21,328 nucleotides of DNA from Lentimicrobium sp. GTDB taxonomy: Bacteria; Bacteroidota; Bacteroidia; Flavobacteriales; Flavobacteriaceae. The notes beneath the pieces were generated by a model. The model was not told the DNA's origin. It made no database searches and saw only the letters and a list, made by a program, of their open reading frames with translations. Positions within the stretch are counted from its first letter, which is position 1. Every line of letters begins with the position of its first letter. Location: contig JAEMQE010000023.1 in assembly GCA_022758945.1 (NCBI GenBank), positions 1 through 21,328 on the forward strand, read 5' to 3'. Shown one piece after another: positions 1 through 9,292 of this stretch. A program made the position numbers and the translations under genes.

Positions 1-219
1 TTCTCCAATGGCTTTCAACAATCTTTTGGCATGTTGCGGAGTCAAGACTATTCTTGATTTCACTTTGGCTTTAGGAATACCAGGCATGATAGATACAAAA
101 TCCAACACAAACTCCGATGAGGAATGGTTGATTATTGCCAAATTGGAATAAATCCCTTCGGCAGTTTTTTCATCCAACTCAATATCGAGTTGTCCTTGTT
201 GTGGTTTTTGATTGTTCAT
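1..219 (-). CDS. DUF3467 family protein (3' part cut by window edge)
   Basis: Read from the reverse complement, an ORF starts with ATG at 217-219 and stays open to base 1, giving 73 residues beginning MNNQKPQQGQLDIELDEKTA. The segment after it (EGIYSNLAIINHSSSEF, then VLDFVSIMPGIPKAKVKSRI, then VLTPQHAKRLLKAI) matches the small DUF3467 family as I remember it. That family is about 100 residues, so roughly the last quarter lies outside the window. The start codon is only 3 nt after the rpoC stop (TAA GAC ATG), so it is almost certainly co-transcribed with rpoC. DUF3467 has no established function that I know of. Its place at the end of the RNA polymerase operon suggests, by inference only, a link to transcription or translation. 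No signal peptide, membrane segment or catalytic motif is visible. Confidence 0.85.
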   Translation of the reverse strand, partial: MNNQKPQQGQLDIELDEKTAEGIYSNLAIINHSSSEFVLDFVSIMPGIPKAKVKSRIVLTPQHAKRLLKAIGE

Positions 220-222
220 GTC

Positions 223-3200
223 TTAATATATATATTCTTCTTTACTTGCCATCATTTCATTGTAATCTTCATTTGAACCTACAATAGTATTGTCATATTC
301 TCTCATACCGGTTCCGGCAGGAATTCTATGACCTACAATTACATTTTCTTTCAATCCTTCTAAGTAATCGATTTTACCTGCTACGGCAGCTTCGTTCAAT
401 ACCTTAGTGGTTTCCTGGAATGATGCAGCCGAGATAAACGATTTCGTTTGAAGCGATGCTCTCGTGATCCCTTGCAATACCGGAGTAGCTGTTGCTGTGA
501 TTACATCACGTGCCACAACAAGATTTTTATCAGTACGTTTCAATAGTGAGTTTTCATCACGCAATTCACGAGGAGAAATAATCTGACCTGGTTTCAATGT
601 ACTTGAATCTCCAGCGTCTTCAACCACTTTCATTCCGTATAATTTATCATTTTCAACGATAAAATCTTTGGTATGAATCAATTGTTCTTCTAGGAATAAA
701 GTATCTCCAGGATCTTGAACTCTTACTTTACGCATCATTTGACGTATTACTACTTCAAAGTGTTTGTCGTTTATTTTTACCCCTTGCAAACGATATACTT
801 CCTGAATTTCGTTTACCAAGTACTGTTGAACAGCAGCTGGACCTTGAATTCTTAAAATATCTTCTGGAGTGACCGCACCGTCAGACAATGGTACACCTGC
901 TCTTACAAAGTCGTTTTCTTGAACTAATATTTGACTAGAAAGTTTAACTAAATATTTCTTAACCTCCCCAAATTTAGATTCGATAACAATCTCACGGTTT
1001 CCTCTTTTGATTTTTCCAAAAGAAACCACACCGTCGATTTCAGAAACGACTGCTGGGTTTGAAGGGTTACGGGCTTCAAGCAACTCAGTAATTCTTGGCA
1101 AACCTCCTGTAATATCCCCTGATTTAGAAGAACGACGTGGAATTTTAACCAATACTTTACCTGCTTTAATTTTCTCACCATTTTCAACCATCAAGTGGGC
1201 TCCAACTGGTAAGTTATAAGAACGAATTAATTCGCCATCTTTTCCGTAAACCAATAAAGTAGGAATCAATTTTTTATTTCTAGCTTCGGAAATCACTTTT
1301 TCTTGGAAACCAGTTTGCTCATCAATTTCAACCATGAATGATTGACCTTGCTCTAAATCTTCGTAAGCAATTTTACCCGTGAATTCAGAAACAATAACTC
1401 CATTATATGGATCCCATTTACACACTGGAGTTCCTTTTGCCACGGATTGACCATCTTTGACAAATATGCTAGAACCATAAGGAATATTGTTTGTACTTAA
1501 TAGAATTCCTGTTTTTTCATCAATCAATTTCAATTCCGTAGAACGAGAAACTACGATATCTACAGCATTTCCTTCATTATCTTCACCTTTAACAGTTTTC
1601 AAATCTTCAATTTCAATTTTTCCACCAAATCTAGTAACGATACTTGATTCTTCTGAAATTCCTCCCGCAACCCCACCAACGTGGAATGTACGCAAAGTCA
1701 GCTGCGTACCTGGCTCTCCAATGGATTGAGCTGCTATTACACCAACCGCTTCTCCTTTTTGAGTCATTTTTCCGGTAGCTAAATTTCTACCGTAACATTT
1801 AGCACAAATACCTTTTGTAGCTTCGCAAGTTAATGGAGAACGAACCTCTAATTTTTCTATAGGAGAAGCCTCTATCAATTTGACATAAGCTTCTGTAATT
1901 TCCTCACCTGCTTCCAATATTAACTCATTAGTCAACGGATTGATTACATCTTGCAATGCTACACGACCTAAGATTCTTTCGCCTAAAGTTTCCACTATTT
2001 CTTCGTTCTTTTTCAATGCTGAAACTTCAACACCTCTCAAAGTACCACAATCTACTGTGTTTACAATTACATCTTGTGAAACGTCGTGCAATCTTCTGGT
2101 TAAATAACCCGCATCAGCCGTTTTCAAAGCCGTATCCGCAAGACCTTTACGAGCACCGTGAGTAGAAATAAAGTACTCCAAAATCGAAAGACCTTCTTTA
2201 AAGTTAGAAAGAATTGGATTTTCGATAATTTCACCACCACCTGCGGTAGATTTTTTTGGTTTAGCCATCAATCCACGCATACCGGTTAGCTGACGAATTT
2301 GTTCTTTGGAACCCCTCGCTCCAGAATCAAGCATCATAAATACTGAGTTGAAACCTTGTTGGTCTTCTCTAATATTTTTCATAGCTGCTTCTGTAAGCTG
2401 AGCATTGGTAGATGTCCATACGTCAATAACTTGGTTATAACGTTCGTTATTGGTAATAAGACCCATATTGTAATTAGCAGAAATACCCTCGACTTGCTCT
2501 CTGGCATCCGCAATTAATTTAGGTTTCTGATCAGGGATTCTAATATCACCCAATGAGAATGACAATCCACCTTTGAAGGCAAATTTATACCCCATATCTT
2601 TCATATTGTCCAAAAAGGCAGCTGTTGTAGGCACATTGGTCACGCTCAAAACGTGTCCGATAATGTCTCTCAAGTTTTTCTTGGTCAATACATCGTTAAT
2701 ATAACCTGCAGCTTCTGGAACCACTTCATTAAATAAAATACGTCCCGCTGTTGTTTCTATGATTTTGTAAACTAAATCACCATTTTCGTTAAAGTCTTTG
2801 GCGCGAATTTTTACTCGAGCATTTAATTCTAATTGACCTTCATTCAAGGCGATATTTACTTCTTCGGCAGAATAAAATGTTAAGCCTTCGCCTAAAATTT
2901 TGTGCTCAGGAGTGGACAAACGCTCTTTGGTCATATAATATAGACCAAGTACCATGTCTTGAGAAGGTACGGTAATCGGAGCACCATTGGCAGGATTCAA
3001 GATATTGTGTGAAGCCAACATTAATAATTGTGCTTCCAAAATAGCTTCTGGTCCTAACGGCAAGTGAACTGCCATCTGATCCCCATCAAAATCCGCATTA
3101 AACGCAGTACAAACCAAAGGGTGCAATTGGATTGCTTTTCCTTCAATTAATTTGGGTTGGAATGCTTGAATACCCAAACGGTGCAAAGTAGGAGCACGAT

Positions 3201-4533
3201 TCAGCATGATTGGGTGTCCTTTGATAACATTTTCAAGAATATCCCAAACTACTGGCTCTTTTTTGTCTATTATCTTTTTGGCAGATTTAACTGTTTTTAC
3301 AATTCCTCTTTCTATCAATTTACGGATCACAAAAGGTTTGTATAATTCAGCTGCCATATCTTTTGGAATACCACATTCGAACAATTTCAATTCTGGTCCA
3401 ACAACAATTACCGAACGAGCAGAATAATCCACACGTTTTCCTAGCAAGTTTTGACGGAAACGACCTTGTTTTCCTTTAAGGGAATCTGAAAGTGATTTCA
3501 ACGGACGGTTTGATTCTGTTTTTACAGCCGATGCTTTACGAGTATTATCGAAAAGTGAATCAACCGATTCTTGCAACATACGTTTTTCGTTTCGCAAGAT
3601 TACTTCTGGAGCTTTAATCTCCATCAATCGTTTCAAACGGTTGTTACGTATAATTACACGACGGTATAAATCATTCAAATCTGAAGTAGCAAAACGACCT
3701 CCATCTAGTGGCACCAAAGGACGCAATTCTGGTGGAATAACAGGAATCACTTTCATAATCATCCATTCTGGACGATTCTCACGATTCAAGTTAGACTCAC
3801 GGAATGATTCTACAACTTGCAATCTTTTTAATGCTTCAGTTTTACGCTGTTTAGACGTTTCATTGTTAGCCGAGTGACGCAATTCATAAGACAAAGCATC
3901 TAAATCGATACGAGCCAATAAATCCATAATACACTCTGCTCCCATTTTGGCAACAAATTTATTAGGATCAAAATCGTCTAAATATTGGTTGTCGGCAGGA
4001 AGTGTATCTAATATATTCAAATATTCTTCTTCTGTCAAGAAATCTAATCTATTTACTGGTTCTCCTTCTGGAGTTTTAGCAATACCGGCTTGGATAACAA
4101 CGTATCTTTCATAATAGATAATCATATCTAATTTCTTAGAAGGAAGACCTAAAATGTATCCAATTTTATTTGGAAGAGAACGGAAATACCAGATGTGAGC
4201 AATTGGCACAACAAGGTTGATGTGTCCTACTCTGTCTCTACGTACTTTTTTCTCAGTAACTTCAACACCACAACGGTCACAGATGATCCCTTTGTAGCGA
4301 ATTCTTTTATATTTACCACAAGCACATTCAAAATCTTTTACTGGTCCGAAAATACGTTCGCAGAAAAGACCGTCACGTTCCGGTTTGTGAGTTCTGTAGT
4401 TGATAGTTTCTGGTTTCAACACTTCACCTCTTGATTCTTTCAAGATAGATTCAGGAGAAGCTAGTCCTATCGAAATTTTGTTGAATCTTTTTACAGGATT
4501 CTTATCTTTATTATTATTTCTAGTATTCATCAT
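223..4533 (-). CDS. rpoC: DNA-directed RNA polymerase subunit beta'
   Basis: The 1436-residue beta' subunit forms, with beta, the catalytic cleft of RNA polymerase. The N-terminal zinc ribbon has Cys70, Cys72, Cys85 and Cys88. The active-site motif NADFDGDQ is at 479-486, with Mg-binding aspartates 481, 483 and 485. The bridge-helix region (FISTHGARKGLADTALKTAD) is around 788-807. The second zinc site has Cys829, Cys903, Cys910 and Cys913. The trigger loop (GEPGTQLTLRTFHVGG) is at 939-954. It has Leu947 where E. coli has Met932, which I recall as normal in Bacteroidota. About 200 residues follow between the trigger loop and the conserved GGLPRITELLEARNP segment, consistent with a sandwich-barrel insertion. 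Two ATG codons are in tandem at the start; the first is used here and only an A-rich leader, no Shine-Dalgarno, precedes them. It lies 232 bp after rpoB and 3 nt before the DUF3467 gene. Confidence 0.99.
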   Translation of the reverse strand: MMNTRNNNKDKNPVKRFNKISIGLASPESILKESRGEVLKPETINYRTHKPERDGLFCERIFGPVKDFECACGKYKRIRYKGIICDRCGVEVTEKKVRRDRVGHINLVVPIAHIWYFRSLPNKIGYILGLPSKKLDMIIYYERYVVIQAGIAKTPEGEPVNRLDFLTEEEYLNILDTLPADNQYLDDFDPNKFVAKMGAECIMDLLARIDLDALSYELRHSANNETSKQRKTEALKRLQVVESFRESNLNRENRPEWMIMKVIPVIPPELRPLVPLDGGRFATSDLNDLYRRVIIRNNRLKRLMEIKAPEVILRNEKRMLQESVDSLFDNTRKASAVKTESNRPLKSLSDSLKGKQGRFRQNLLGKRVDYSARSVIVVGPELKLFECGIPKDMAAELYKPFVIRKLIERGIVKTVKSAKKIIDKKEPVVWDILENVIKGHPIMLNRAPTLHRLGIQAFQPKLIEGKAIQLHPLVCTAFNADFDGDQMAVHLPLGPEAILEAQLLMLASHNILNPANGAPITVPSQDMVLGLYYMTKERLSTPEHKILGEGLTFYSAEEVNIALNEGQLELNARVKIRAKDFNENGDLVYKIIETTAGRILFNEVVPEAAGYINDVLTKKNLRDIIGHVLSVTNVPTTAAFLDNMKDMGYKFAFKGGLSFSLGDIRIPDQKPKLIADAREQVEGISANYNMGLITNNERYNQVIDVWTSTNAQLTEAAMKNIREDQQGFNSVFMMLDSGARGSKEQIRQLTGMRGLMAKPKKSTAGGGEIIENPILSNFKEGLSILEYFISTHGARKGLADTALKTADAGYLTRRLHDVSQDVIVNTVDCGTLRGVEVSALKKNEEIVETLGERILGRVALQDVINPLTNELILEAGEEITEAYVKLIEASPIEKLEVRSPLTCEATKGICAKCYGRNLATGKMTQKGEAVGVIAAQSIGEPGTQLTLRTFHVGGVAGGISEESSIVTRFGGKIEIEDLKTVKGEDNEGNAVDIVVSRSTELKLIDEKTGILLSTNNIPYGSSIFVKDGQSVAKGTPVCKWDPYNGVIVSEFTGKIAYEDLEQGQSFMVEIDEQTGFQEKVISEARNKKLIPTLLVYGKDGELIRSYNLPVGAHLMVENGEKIKAGKVLVKIPRRSSKSGDITGGLPRITELLEARNPSNPAVVSEIDGVVSFGKIKRGNREIVIESKFGEVKKYLVKLSSQILVQENDFVRAGVPLSDGAVTPEDILRIQGPAAVQQYLVNEIQEVYRLQGVKINDKHFEVVIRQMMRKVRVQDPGDTLFLEEQLIHTKDFIVENDKLYGMKVVEDAGDSSTLKPGQIISPRELRDENSLLKRTDKNLVVARDVITATATPVLQGITRASLQTKSFISAASFQETTKVLNEAAVAGKIDYLEGLKENVIVGHRIPAGTGMREYDNTIVGSNEDYNEMMASKEEYIY

Positions 4534-4723
4534 AGTTTTTACTATTGATTTATTTGCAATTAAAAATTGATTTTGTACAGTTGTAACATTGTTACTTTTC
4601 TGTCTCCTCGGATTACTTCTCTAAACTTCAACTAATTTTGAAGTGCTAATTATACGGTTGTATAAAAAATCGGAACGGGTTACGGGTATAAATCCTAAAA
4701 ACTCTTATAAATGAGTAATCAGC

Positions 4724-4745
4724 TTTCAGGCATTGCTACCTGAAA
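4724..4745 (-). other. Short inverted repeat in the rpoB-rpoC spacer
   Basis: TTTCAGG at 4724-4730 and CCTGAAA at 4739-4745 form a perfect 7-bp stem with an 8-nt loop, 21 bases past the rpoB stop. No T-run follows on the minus strand, so it is unlikely to be an intrinsic terminator. It could be an RNA-processing or mRNA-stability hairpin. The right arm is also the first unit of a heptad repeat. Apart from this and a weak GTAAC/GTTAC dyad at 4583-4595, I see nothing else in the 232-bp rpoB-rpoC spacer. Confidence 0.4.
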
Positions 4746-4766
4746 ACTGAATACTGAAAACTTTTT
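4739..4766. repeat. Degenerate 7-nt tandem repeat after rpoB
   Basis: On the plus strand the units are CCTGAAA, ACTGAAT, ACTGAAA and ACTTTTT, each exactly 7 nt. The tract ends against the rpoB stop codon. It belongs to the group of period-7 spacer repeats described in the findings. Confidence 0.7.
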
Positions 4767-7700
4767 TATTCTTCTAAACGAATGTCTAATCCAAGACCTT
4801 TCAATTCATGCATCAATACATTGAATGATTCTGGTAATCCTGGTTCTGGCATAGATTCACCCTTAACGATTGCTTCGTAAGTTTTGGCTCTACCAATAAC
4901 GTCATCCGATTTCACTGTCAATATTTCACGAAGTGTACTTGATGCTCCATAAGCCTCAAGTGCCCAAACCTCCATCTCTCCGAAACGCTGACCTCCAAAT
5001 TGAGCTTTACCACCCAATGGTTGTTGTGTAATTAATGAGTATGGTCCTATTGAACGTGCGTGCATTTTATCGTCAACCATGTGACCTAATTTCAACATAT
5101 AGATAACTCCAACGGTTGCTTTTTGTGCAAATCGTTCTCCTGTTCCTCCATCGTATAGATAAGTATGCCCAAAACGTGGCACTCCAGCTTCATCAGTCAA
5201 AGCATTGATTTCGTCTAGAGAAGCACCATCAAAAATTGGAGTAGCAAATTTTCTACCCAAATTCATTCCAGCCCAACCTAAAACAGTCTCATAAATTTGA
5301 CCAATGTTCATACGTGAAGGTACTCCAAGTGGATTCAACACAATATCAACAGGCGTTCCGTCTTCCAAGAAAGGCATATCTTCGTGACGAACAATACGAG
5401 CAACAATACCTTTGTTACCGTGACGTCCCGCCATTTTATCCCCAACTTTCAATTTACGTTTTTTGGCAACATATACTTTAGCCAATTTCAAAATTCCTGA
5501 AGGCAATTCATCTCCAACAGTAATGGTGAATTTCTCTCTACGCAATGCTCCTTGTAAATCGTTCAACTTAATTTTATAGTTATGAATTAAATCATTCACC
5601 ATAGTATTCGTTGTGTCATCGGCAACCCATTGACCAGTACTCAAGTGAGCAAAATCTTCAACAGCATAAAGCATTTTTTGAGTGTATTTTTTACCTTTTG
5701 GTAAAACTTCTTCACCCAAATCATTCATTACACCCTGAGATGTTTTACCGTTTACGATTAAGAAAAGTTTCTCTACTAATTTGTCTTTTAATTCAACAAA
5801 TTTAGTTTCGAATTCAATTTCCAAAGCGCCTAAAGCATCTTTATCTTGAGTACGTTTACGTTTATCTTTTACTGCTCTTGCGAACAACTTTTTGTCTAAA
5901 ACAACACCGTGCAAAGATGGAGAAGCTTTCAATGAAGCATCTTTCACATCACCTGCTTTATCCCCGAAGATGGCACGAAGCAATTTCTCTTCAGGAGTAG
6001 GATCTGATTCCCCTTTTGGCGTAATTTTTCCGATAAGAATGTCACCAGGTTTAACCTCGGCACCAATTCTAATCATACCATTTTCATCTAAATCTTTAGT
6101 AGCTTCTTCAGAAACGTTAGGAATATCATTTGTCAATTCTTCGTTACCTAATTTAGTATCTCTCACCTCTAATGAATAATCATCAACGTGAATAGAGGTA
6201 AAAATATCGTCACGAACTACTTTTTCAGAAATAACAATCGCATCCTCGAAGTTGTATCCTTTCCAAGGCATAAACGCCACTTTTAGGTTACGACCTAAAG
6301 CTAATTCACCATTTTGGGTAGCATAACCTTCCGATAATACTTGTCCAAGAACCACTCTATCTCCTTTTCTTACGATAGGTTTCAAGTTGATACTGGTACT
6401 TTGATTGGTTTTTCTAAATTTAATTAGATTGTATGTTTTTTCATCTTCATCAAAACTTACCATTCTTTCTTCTTCAGAACGATCGTATTTGATAGTGATG
6501 ATATTAGCATCTACGTATTCAACAGTTCCAGGTCCTTCAGCATTGATCAAAACTCTAGAATCCGACGCTACTTGACGCTCTAAACCTGTTCCAACAATTG
6601 GAGCTTCTGGACGTAACAATGGTACGGCTTGACGCATCATGTTAGATCCCATCAAGGCTCTATTCGCATCATCATGTTCCAAGAAAGGAATCAACGAGGC
6701 TGAAATCGAAGCAATTTGATTTGGAGCAACGTCAGCATAATCCACTTTCAAAGGACTAATTACTGGGAAATCACCTTCTTGACGTGCAATTACGTTTTCG
6801 GCTAGGATTTTTCCAGTAGCATCCATTTCAATGTTTGCCTGAGAAATCATCATTCCTTCTTCTTCCTCAGCGCTCAAGTAAACCGGAGTTGAAACTAAGT
6901 CAACAACACCTTTAGTTACTTTACGATATGGTGTTTCGATGAAACCCATTCCGTTAACTTTAGCATAAACACCAAGAGAGGAAATCAAACCAATGTTTGG
7001 TCCCTCTGGAGTTTCAATCGGACATAAACGTCCGTAGTGCGTATAGTGAACGTCACGAACTTCAAATCCTGCTCTTTCTCTCGAAAGTCCACCTGGTCCA
7101 AGTGCAGATAATCTTCTTTTGTGCGTAATCTCAGCCAATGGATTCGTTTGATCCATAAATTGAGACAACTGGTTGGTACCAAAGAAAGAGTTGATTACTG
7201 ATGATAATGTTTTAGCATTAATCAAATCGATTGGTGTAAACACCTCGTTATCTCTAACGTTCATTCTCTCACGAATGGTTCTTGCCATACGAGCCAAACC
7301 AACACCAAATTGTTGAGACAATTGTTCTCCAACTGTACGAACACGACGGTTTGACAAGTGATCGATATCATCAATATCTGCTTTCGCATTGATTAATTCG
7401 ATCAAATATTTTACTATGGTGATGATGTCTTCTTTGGTAAGCACTTGCTTTTCCATTGGAGTATCAAGACCCAGTTTTTTGTTTATTCTATAACGACCTA
7501 CTTCACCTAAGTTGTAACGTTGGTCAGAGAAAAATAATTTATCTATGATACCACGAGCAGTTTCTTCATCAGGCGGTTCTGCGTTACGCAATTGTCTGTA
7601 AATGTGCTCAACGGCTTCTTTTTCAGAATTGGTTGGATCTTTTTGTAATGTGTTGTGAATGATAGAATAATCAACGGCATTACTATCTTCTTTGTGCAAC

Positions 7701-8578
7701 AAAATAGATTTAACGTTAGAATCGATGATTTCTTCTACATTATCTTTGTCGATAACGGTATCTCTATCAAGGATAATTTCGTTACGTTCGATAGAAACAA
7801 CTTCGCCAGTATCTTCATCAACGAAATCTTCGTGCCAAGTGTTCAAAACACGTGCAGCTAACCTTCTACCAATATATTTTTTAAGTCCTGTTTTAGACAC
7901 TTTAATTTCCTCTGCTAGATCGAAAATTTCAAGGATATCCTTATCTCTTTCGAAACCAATAGCCCGGAATAAAGTAGTTACAGGTAATTTTTTCTTTCTG
8001 TCGATATAAGCGTACATTACGCTGTTGATATCGGTTGAAAATTCTATCCAAGAACCTTTGAAAGGAATTACTCTGGCAGAATATAGTTTTGTTCCATTGG
8101 CATGGAATGATTGTCCAAAGAAAACCCCTGGAGAACGGTGCAATTGCGAAACAACAACACGCTCGGCGCCATTGATTACGAAAGTACCTGAAGGAGTCAT
8201 ATAAGGAATTGTGCCAAGATAAACATCTTGAACAATAGTTTCAAAATCTTCGTGCTCTGGATCAGTACAATATAGTTTCAATCTCGCTTTTAAAGGCACA
8301 CTATACGTAAGCCCTCTTTCGATACATTCTTGAATTGTATAACGCGGAGGATCTACAAAATAGTCAAGAAATTCCAATACAAAGTTATTCCTTGTATCTG
8401 TAATTGGGAAGTTTTCCATGAAGGTGTTGTACAACCCTTCGTCGCCTCTTTCGTCAGATTTAGTTTCCAATTGGAAGAAATCTTTAAACGATTTAACCTG
8501 AACATCCAGAAAATCTGGATATTGCGGTATGTTTTTTGTGGAGGCAAAATTCAATCTTTCAGTCTGATTTGTTATCAT
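4766..8578 (-). CDS. rpoB: DNA-directed RNA polymerase subunit beta
   Basis: This is the beta subunit, 1270 residues when started at ATG 8576-8578 (MITNQTERLNFASTKN). A TTG codon immediately upstream is in frame but is not the likely start. The rifampicin-pocket region reads QLSQFMDQTNPLAEITHKRR then LSALGPGGL, with Asp476, His486 and Ser491 at the positions of E. coli Asp516, His526 and Ser531. None of the common resistance substitutions is present, so a rifampicin-sensitive allele is expected. Lys1048 and Lys1056 in GDKMAGRHGNKG correspond to the two conserved active-site lysines (E. coli 1065 and 1073). The C-terminus (MPEPGLPESFNVLMHELKGL) carries the region that contacts beta'. The gene follows rplL after a 256-bp spacer that may hold an attenuator. 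Confidence 0.99.
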   Translation of the reverse strand: MITNQTERLNFASTKNIPQYPDFLDVQVKSFKDFFQLETKSDERGDEGLYNTFMENFPITDTRNNFVLEFLDYFVDPPRYTIQECIERGLTYSVPLKARLKLYCTDPEHEDFETIVQDVYLGTIPYMTPSGTFVINGAERVVVSQLHRSPGVFFGQSFHANGTKLYSARVIPFKGSWIEFSTDINSVMYAYIDRKKKLPVTTLFRAIGFERDKDILEIFDLAEEIKVSKTGLKKYIGRRLAARVLNTWHEDFVDEDTGEVVSIERNEIILDRDTVIDKDNVEEIIDSNVKSILLHKEDSNAVDYSIIHNTLQKDPTNSEKEAVEHIYRQLRNAEPPDEETARGIIDKLFFSDQRYNLGEVGRYRINKKLGLDTPMEKQVLTKEDIITIVKYLIELINAKADIDDIDHLSNRRVRTVGEQLSQQFGVGLARMARTIRERMNVRDNEVFTPIDLINAKTLSSVINSFFGTNQLSQFMDQTNPLAEITHKRRLSALGPGGLSRERAGFEVRDVHYTHYGRLCPIETPEGPNIGLISSLGVYAKVNGMGFIETPYRKVTKGVVDLVSTPVYLSAEEEEGMMISQANIEMDATGKILAENVIARQEGDFPVISPLKVDYADVAPNQIASISASLIPFLEHDDANRALMGSNMMRQAVPLLRPEAPIVGTGLERQVASDSRVLINAEGPGTVEYVDANIITIKYDRSEEERMVSFDEDEKTYNLIKFRKTNQSTSINLKPIVRKGDRVVLGQVLSEGYATQNGELALGRNLKVAFMPWKGYNFEDAIVISEKVVRDDIFTSIHVDDYSLEVRDTKLGNEELTNDIPNVSEEATKDLDENGMIRIGAEVKPGDILIGKITPKGESDPTPEEKLLRAIFGDKAGDVKDASLKASPSLHGVVLDKKLFARAVKDKRKRTQDKDALGALEIEFETKFVELKDKLVEKLFLIVNGKTSQGVMNDLGEEVLPKGKKYTQKMLYAVEDFAHLSTGQWVADDTTNTMVNDLIHNYKIKLNDLQGALRREKFTITVGDELPSGILKLAKVYVAKKRKLKVGDKMAGRHGNKGIVARIVRHEDMPFLEDGTPVDIVLNPLGVPSRMNIGQIYETVLGWAGMNLGRKFATPIFDGASLDEINALTDEAGVPRFGHTYLYDGGTGERFAQKATVGVIYMLKLGHMVDDKMHARSIGPYSLITQQPLGGKAQFGGQRFGEMEVWALEAYGASSTLREILTVKSDDVIGRAKTYEAIVKGESMPEPGLPESFNVLMHELKGLGLDIRLEE

Positions 8579-8720
8579 CAATGGACAAAATTTTGATTAA
8601 AAAAAAGTAATTTTTTTGTGTAAAACACGGGGTAATCTATACTTTCTTTTTACAATCAACACCTCTAAAAAATGAACCAAGTTCGCTCATTTCTGTCTTC
8701 GTATTGATCAAAAGTTTTTT

Positions 8721-8769
8721 CGTATTATACGCTCTTTAAGAAAAAATTAAGAGTGTAATTAATTATACG
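8721..8769 (-). promoter_or_regulatory. Long imperfect hairpin in the rplL-rpoB leader
   Basis: The minus-strand RNA from 8769 to 8721 can pair CGUAU with AUACG at the base. Further up, UUAC with GUA, CUC with GAG and UUAA-type ends can pair around a U-rich loop: about 15 pairs with one bulge and internal loops. It starts directly after the T-run of the preceding hairpin and has no T-run of its own. In E. coli the same intergenic position holds an RNase III cleavage hairpin after the attenuator. The functional analogy is inference. The rest of 8579-8720 is AT-rich with no ORF and no TAnnTTTG site that I can see. Confidence 0.4.
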
Positions 8770-8812
8770 AAAAATGGTTTAGGCCATTGGATTCGTATCC
8801 AAGACCTAAACC
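8770..8812 (-). terminator. Terminator-like hairpin (possible attenuator) between rplL and rpoB
   Basis: On the minus strand GGTTTAGG (8812-8805) pairs perfectly with CCTAAACC (8783-8776). Inside it, TTGGAT (8802-8797) pairs with ATCCAA (8792-8787) around a 4-nt loop. Five Ts follow at 8774-8770. It lies 22 bases past the rplL stop. Because rpoB has no other visible promoter, this is more likely a partial terminator that sets the ribosomal-protein to polymerase ratio than a full stop. This is inferred from the E. coli rplL-rpoB attenuator. Confidence 0.6.
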
Positions 8813-8834
8813 TAATTCTCTAAAGCGGGTTGAA

Positions 8835-9203
8835 TTATTTTAATTCAACAACAGCTCCAGCTTCTTCTAAAGATTTTTTAAGACCTTCAGCCTCATCTTT
8901 AGAAACACCTTCTTTAACGTTACTTGGAGCGCTGTCCACTACATCTTTAGCTTCTTTAAGACCTAAACCTGTAAGTTCTTTTACCATTTTCACAACAGCT
9001 AATTTAGAAGGACCTGCTTCTTTTAATACTACTGTAAATTCAGTTTGAACTTCTTCAGCTACTGCATCTCCACCACCTGAAACAACTACTGCTGCAGCTG
9101 CTGGTTCGATACCATACTCGTCTTTTAATATTGTTGCTAATTCGTTAACTTCTTTTACTGTTAGGTTAACTAATTGTTCTGCGAATTGTTTCAAATCTGC
9201 CAT
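8835..9203 (-). CDS. rplL: 50S ribosomal protein L7/L12
   Basis: This 122-residue stalk protein is of normal length. Residues 1-32 (MADLKQFAEQLVNLTVKEVN) form the dimerisation and L10-binding domain. An Ala/Gly-rich hinge follows (about 33-52, EPAAAAVVVSGGGDAVAEE). The globular C-terminal domain (53-122) has the factor-binding helix face KLAVVKMVKELTGLGLKEAK, which recruits EF-Tu, EF-G and other GTPases to the ribosome. It starts 89 bp after rplJ, with only an A-rich leader before the ATG. The downstream spacer carries the possible attenuator before rpoB, so L7/L12 could be made in excess over polymerase. That fits the family rule of several L12 copies per ribosome. Confidence 0.98.
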   Translation of the reverse strand: MADLKQFAEQLVNLTVKEVNELATILKDEYGIEPAAAAVVVSGGGDAVAEEVQTEFTVVLKEAGPSKLAVVKMVKELTGLGLKEAKDVVDSAPSNVKEGVSKDEAEGLKKSLEEAGAVVELK

Positions 9204-9292
9204 TTTTTCTATCGTTTTAAAATGATTTGTAAAATATTATTGTTTATTGTGCGCGTTTTAATGCACTTAATTCAAACTAAATAGTAGTTTAA

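Noticed and set aside
4724..4766. Terminator between rpoB and rpoC
   Set aside because: The 7-bp hairpin has no T-run on the minus strand, and rpoC has no separate promoter that I can see.
7692..8009. 105-codon open frame opposite rpoB, and similar plus-strand frames over rpoC, tuf and the dehydrogenase
   Set aside because: They are antisense to strongly conserved genes, have no family resemblance and vary with the codon pattern of the real gene.
8579..8581. TTG start of rpoB
   Set aside because: The adjacent ATG gives the 1270-residue form that I recall for Flavobacterium.
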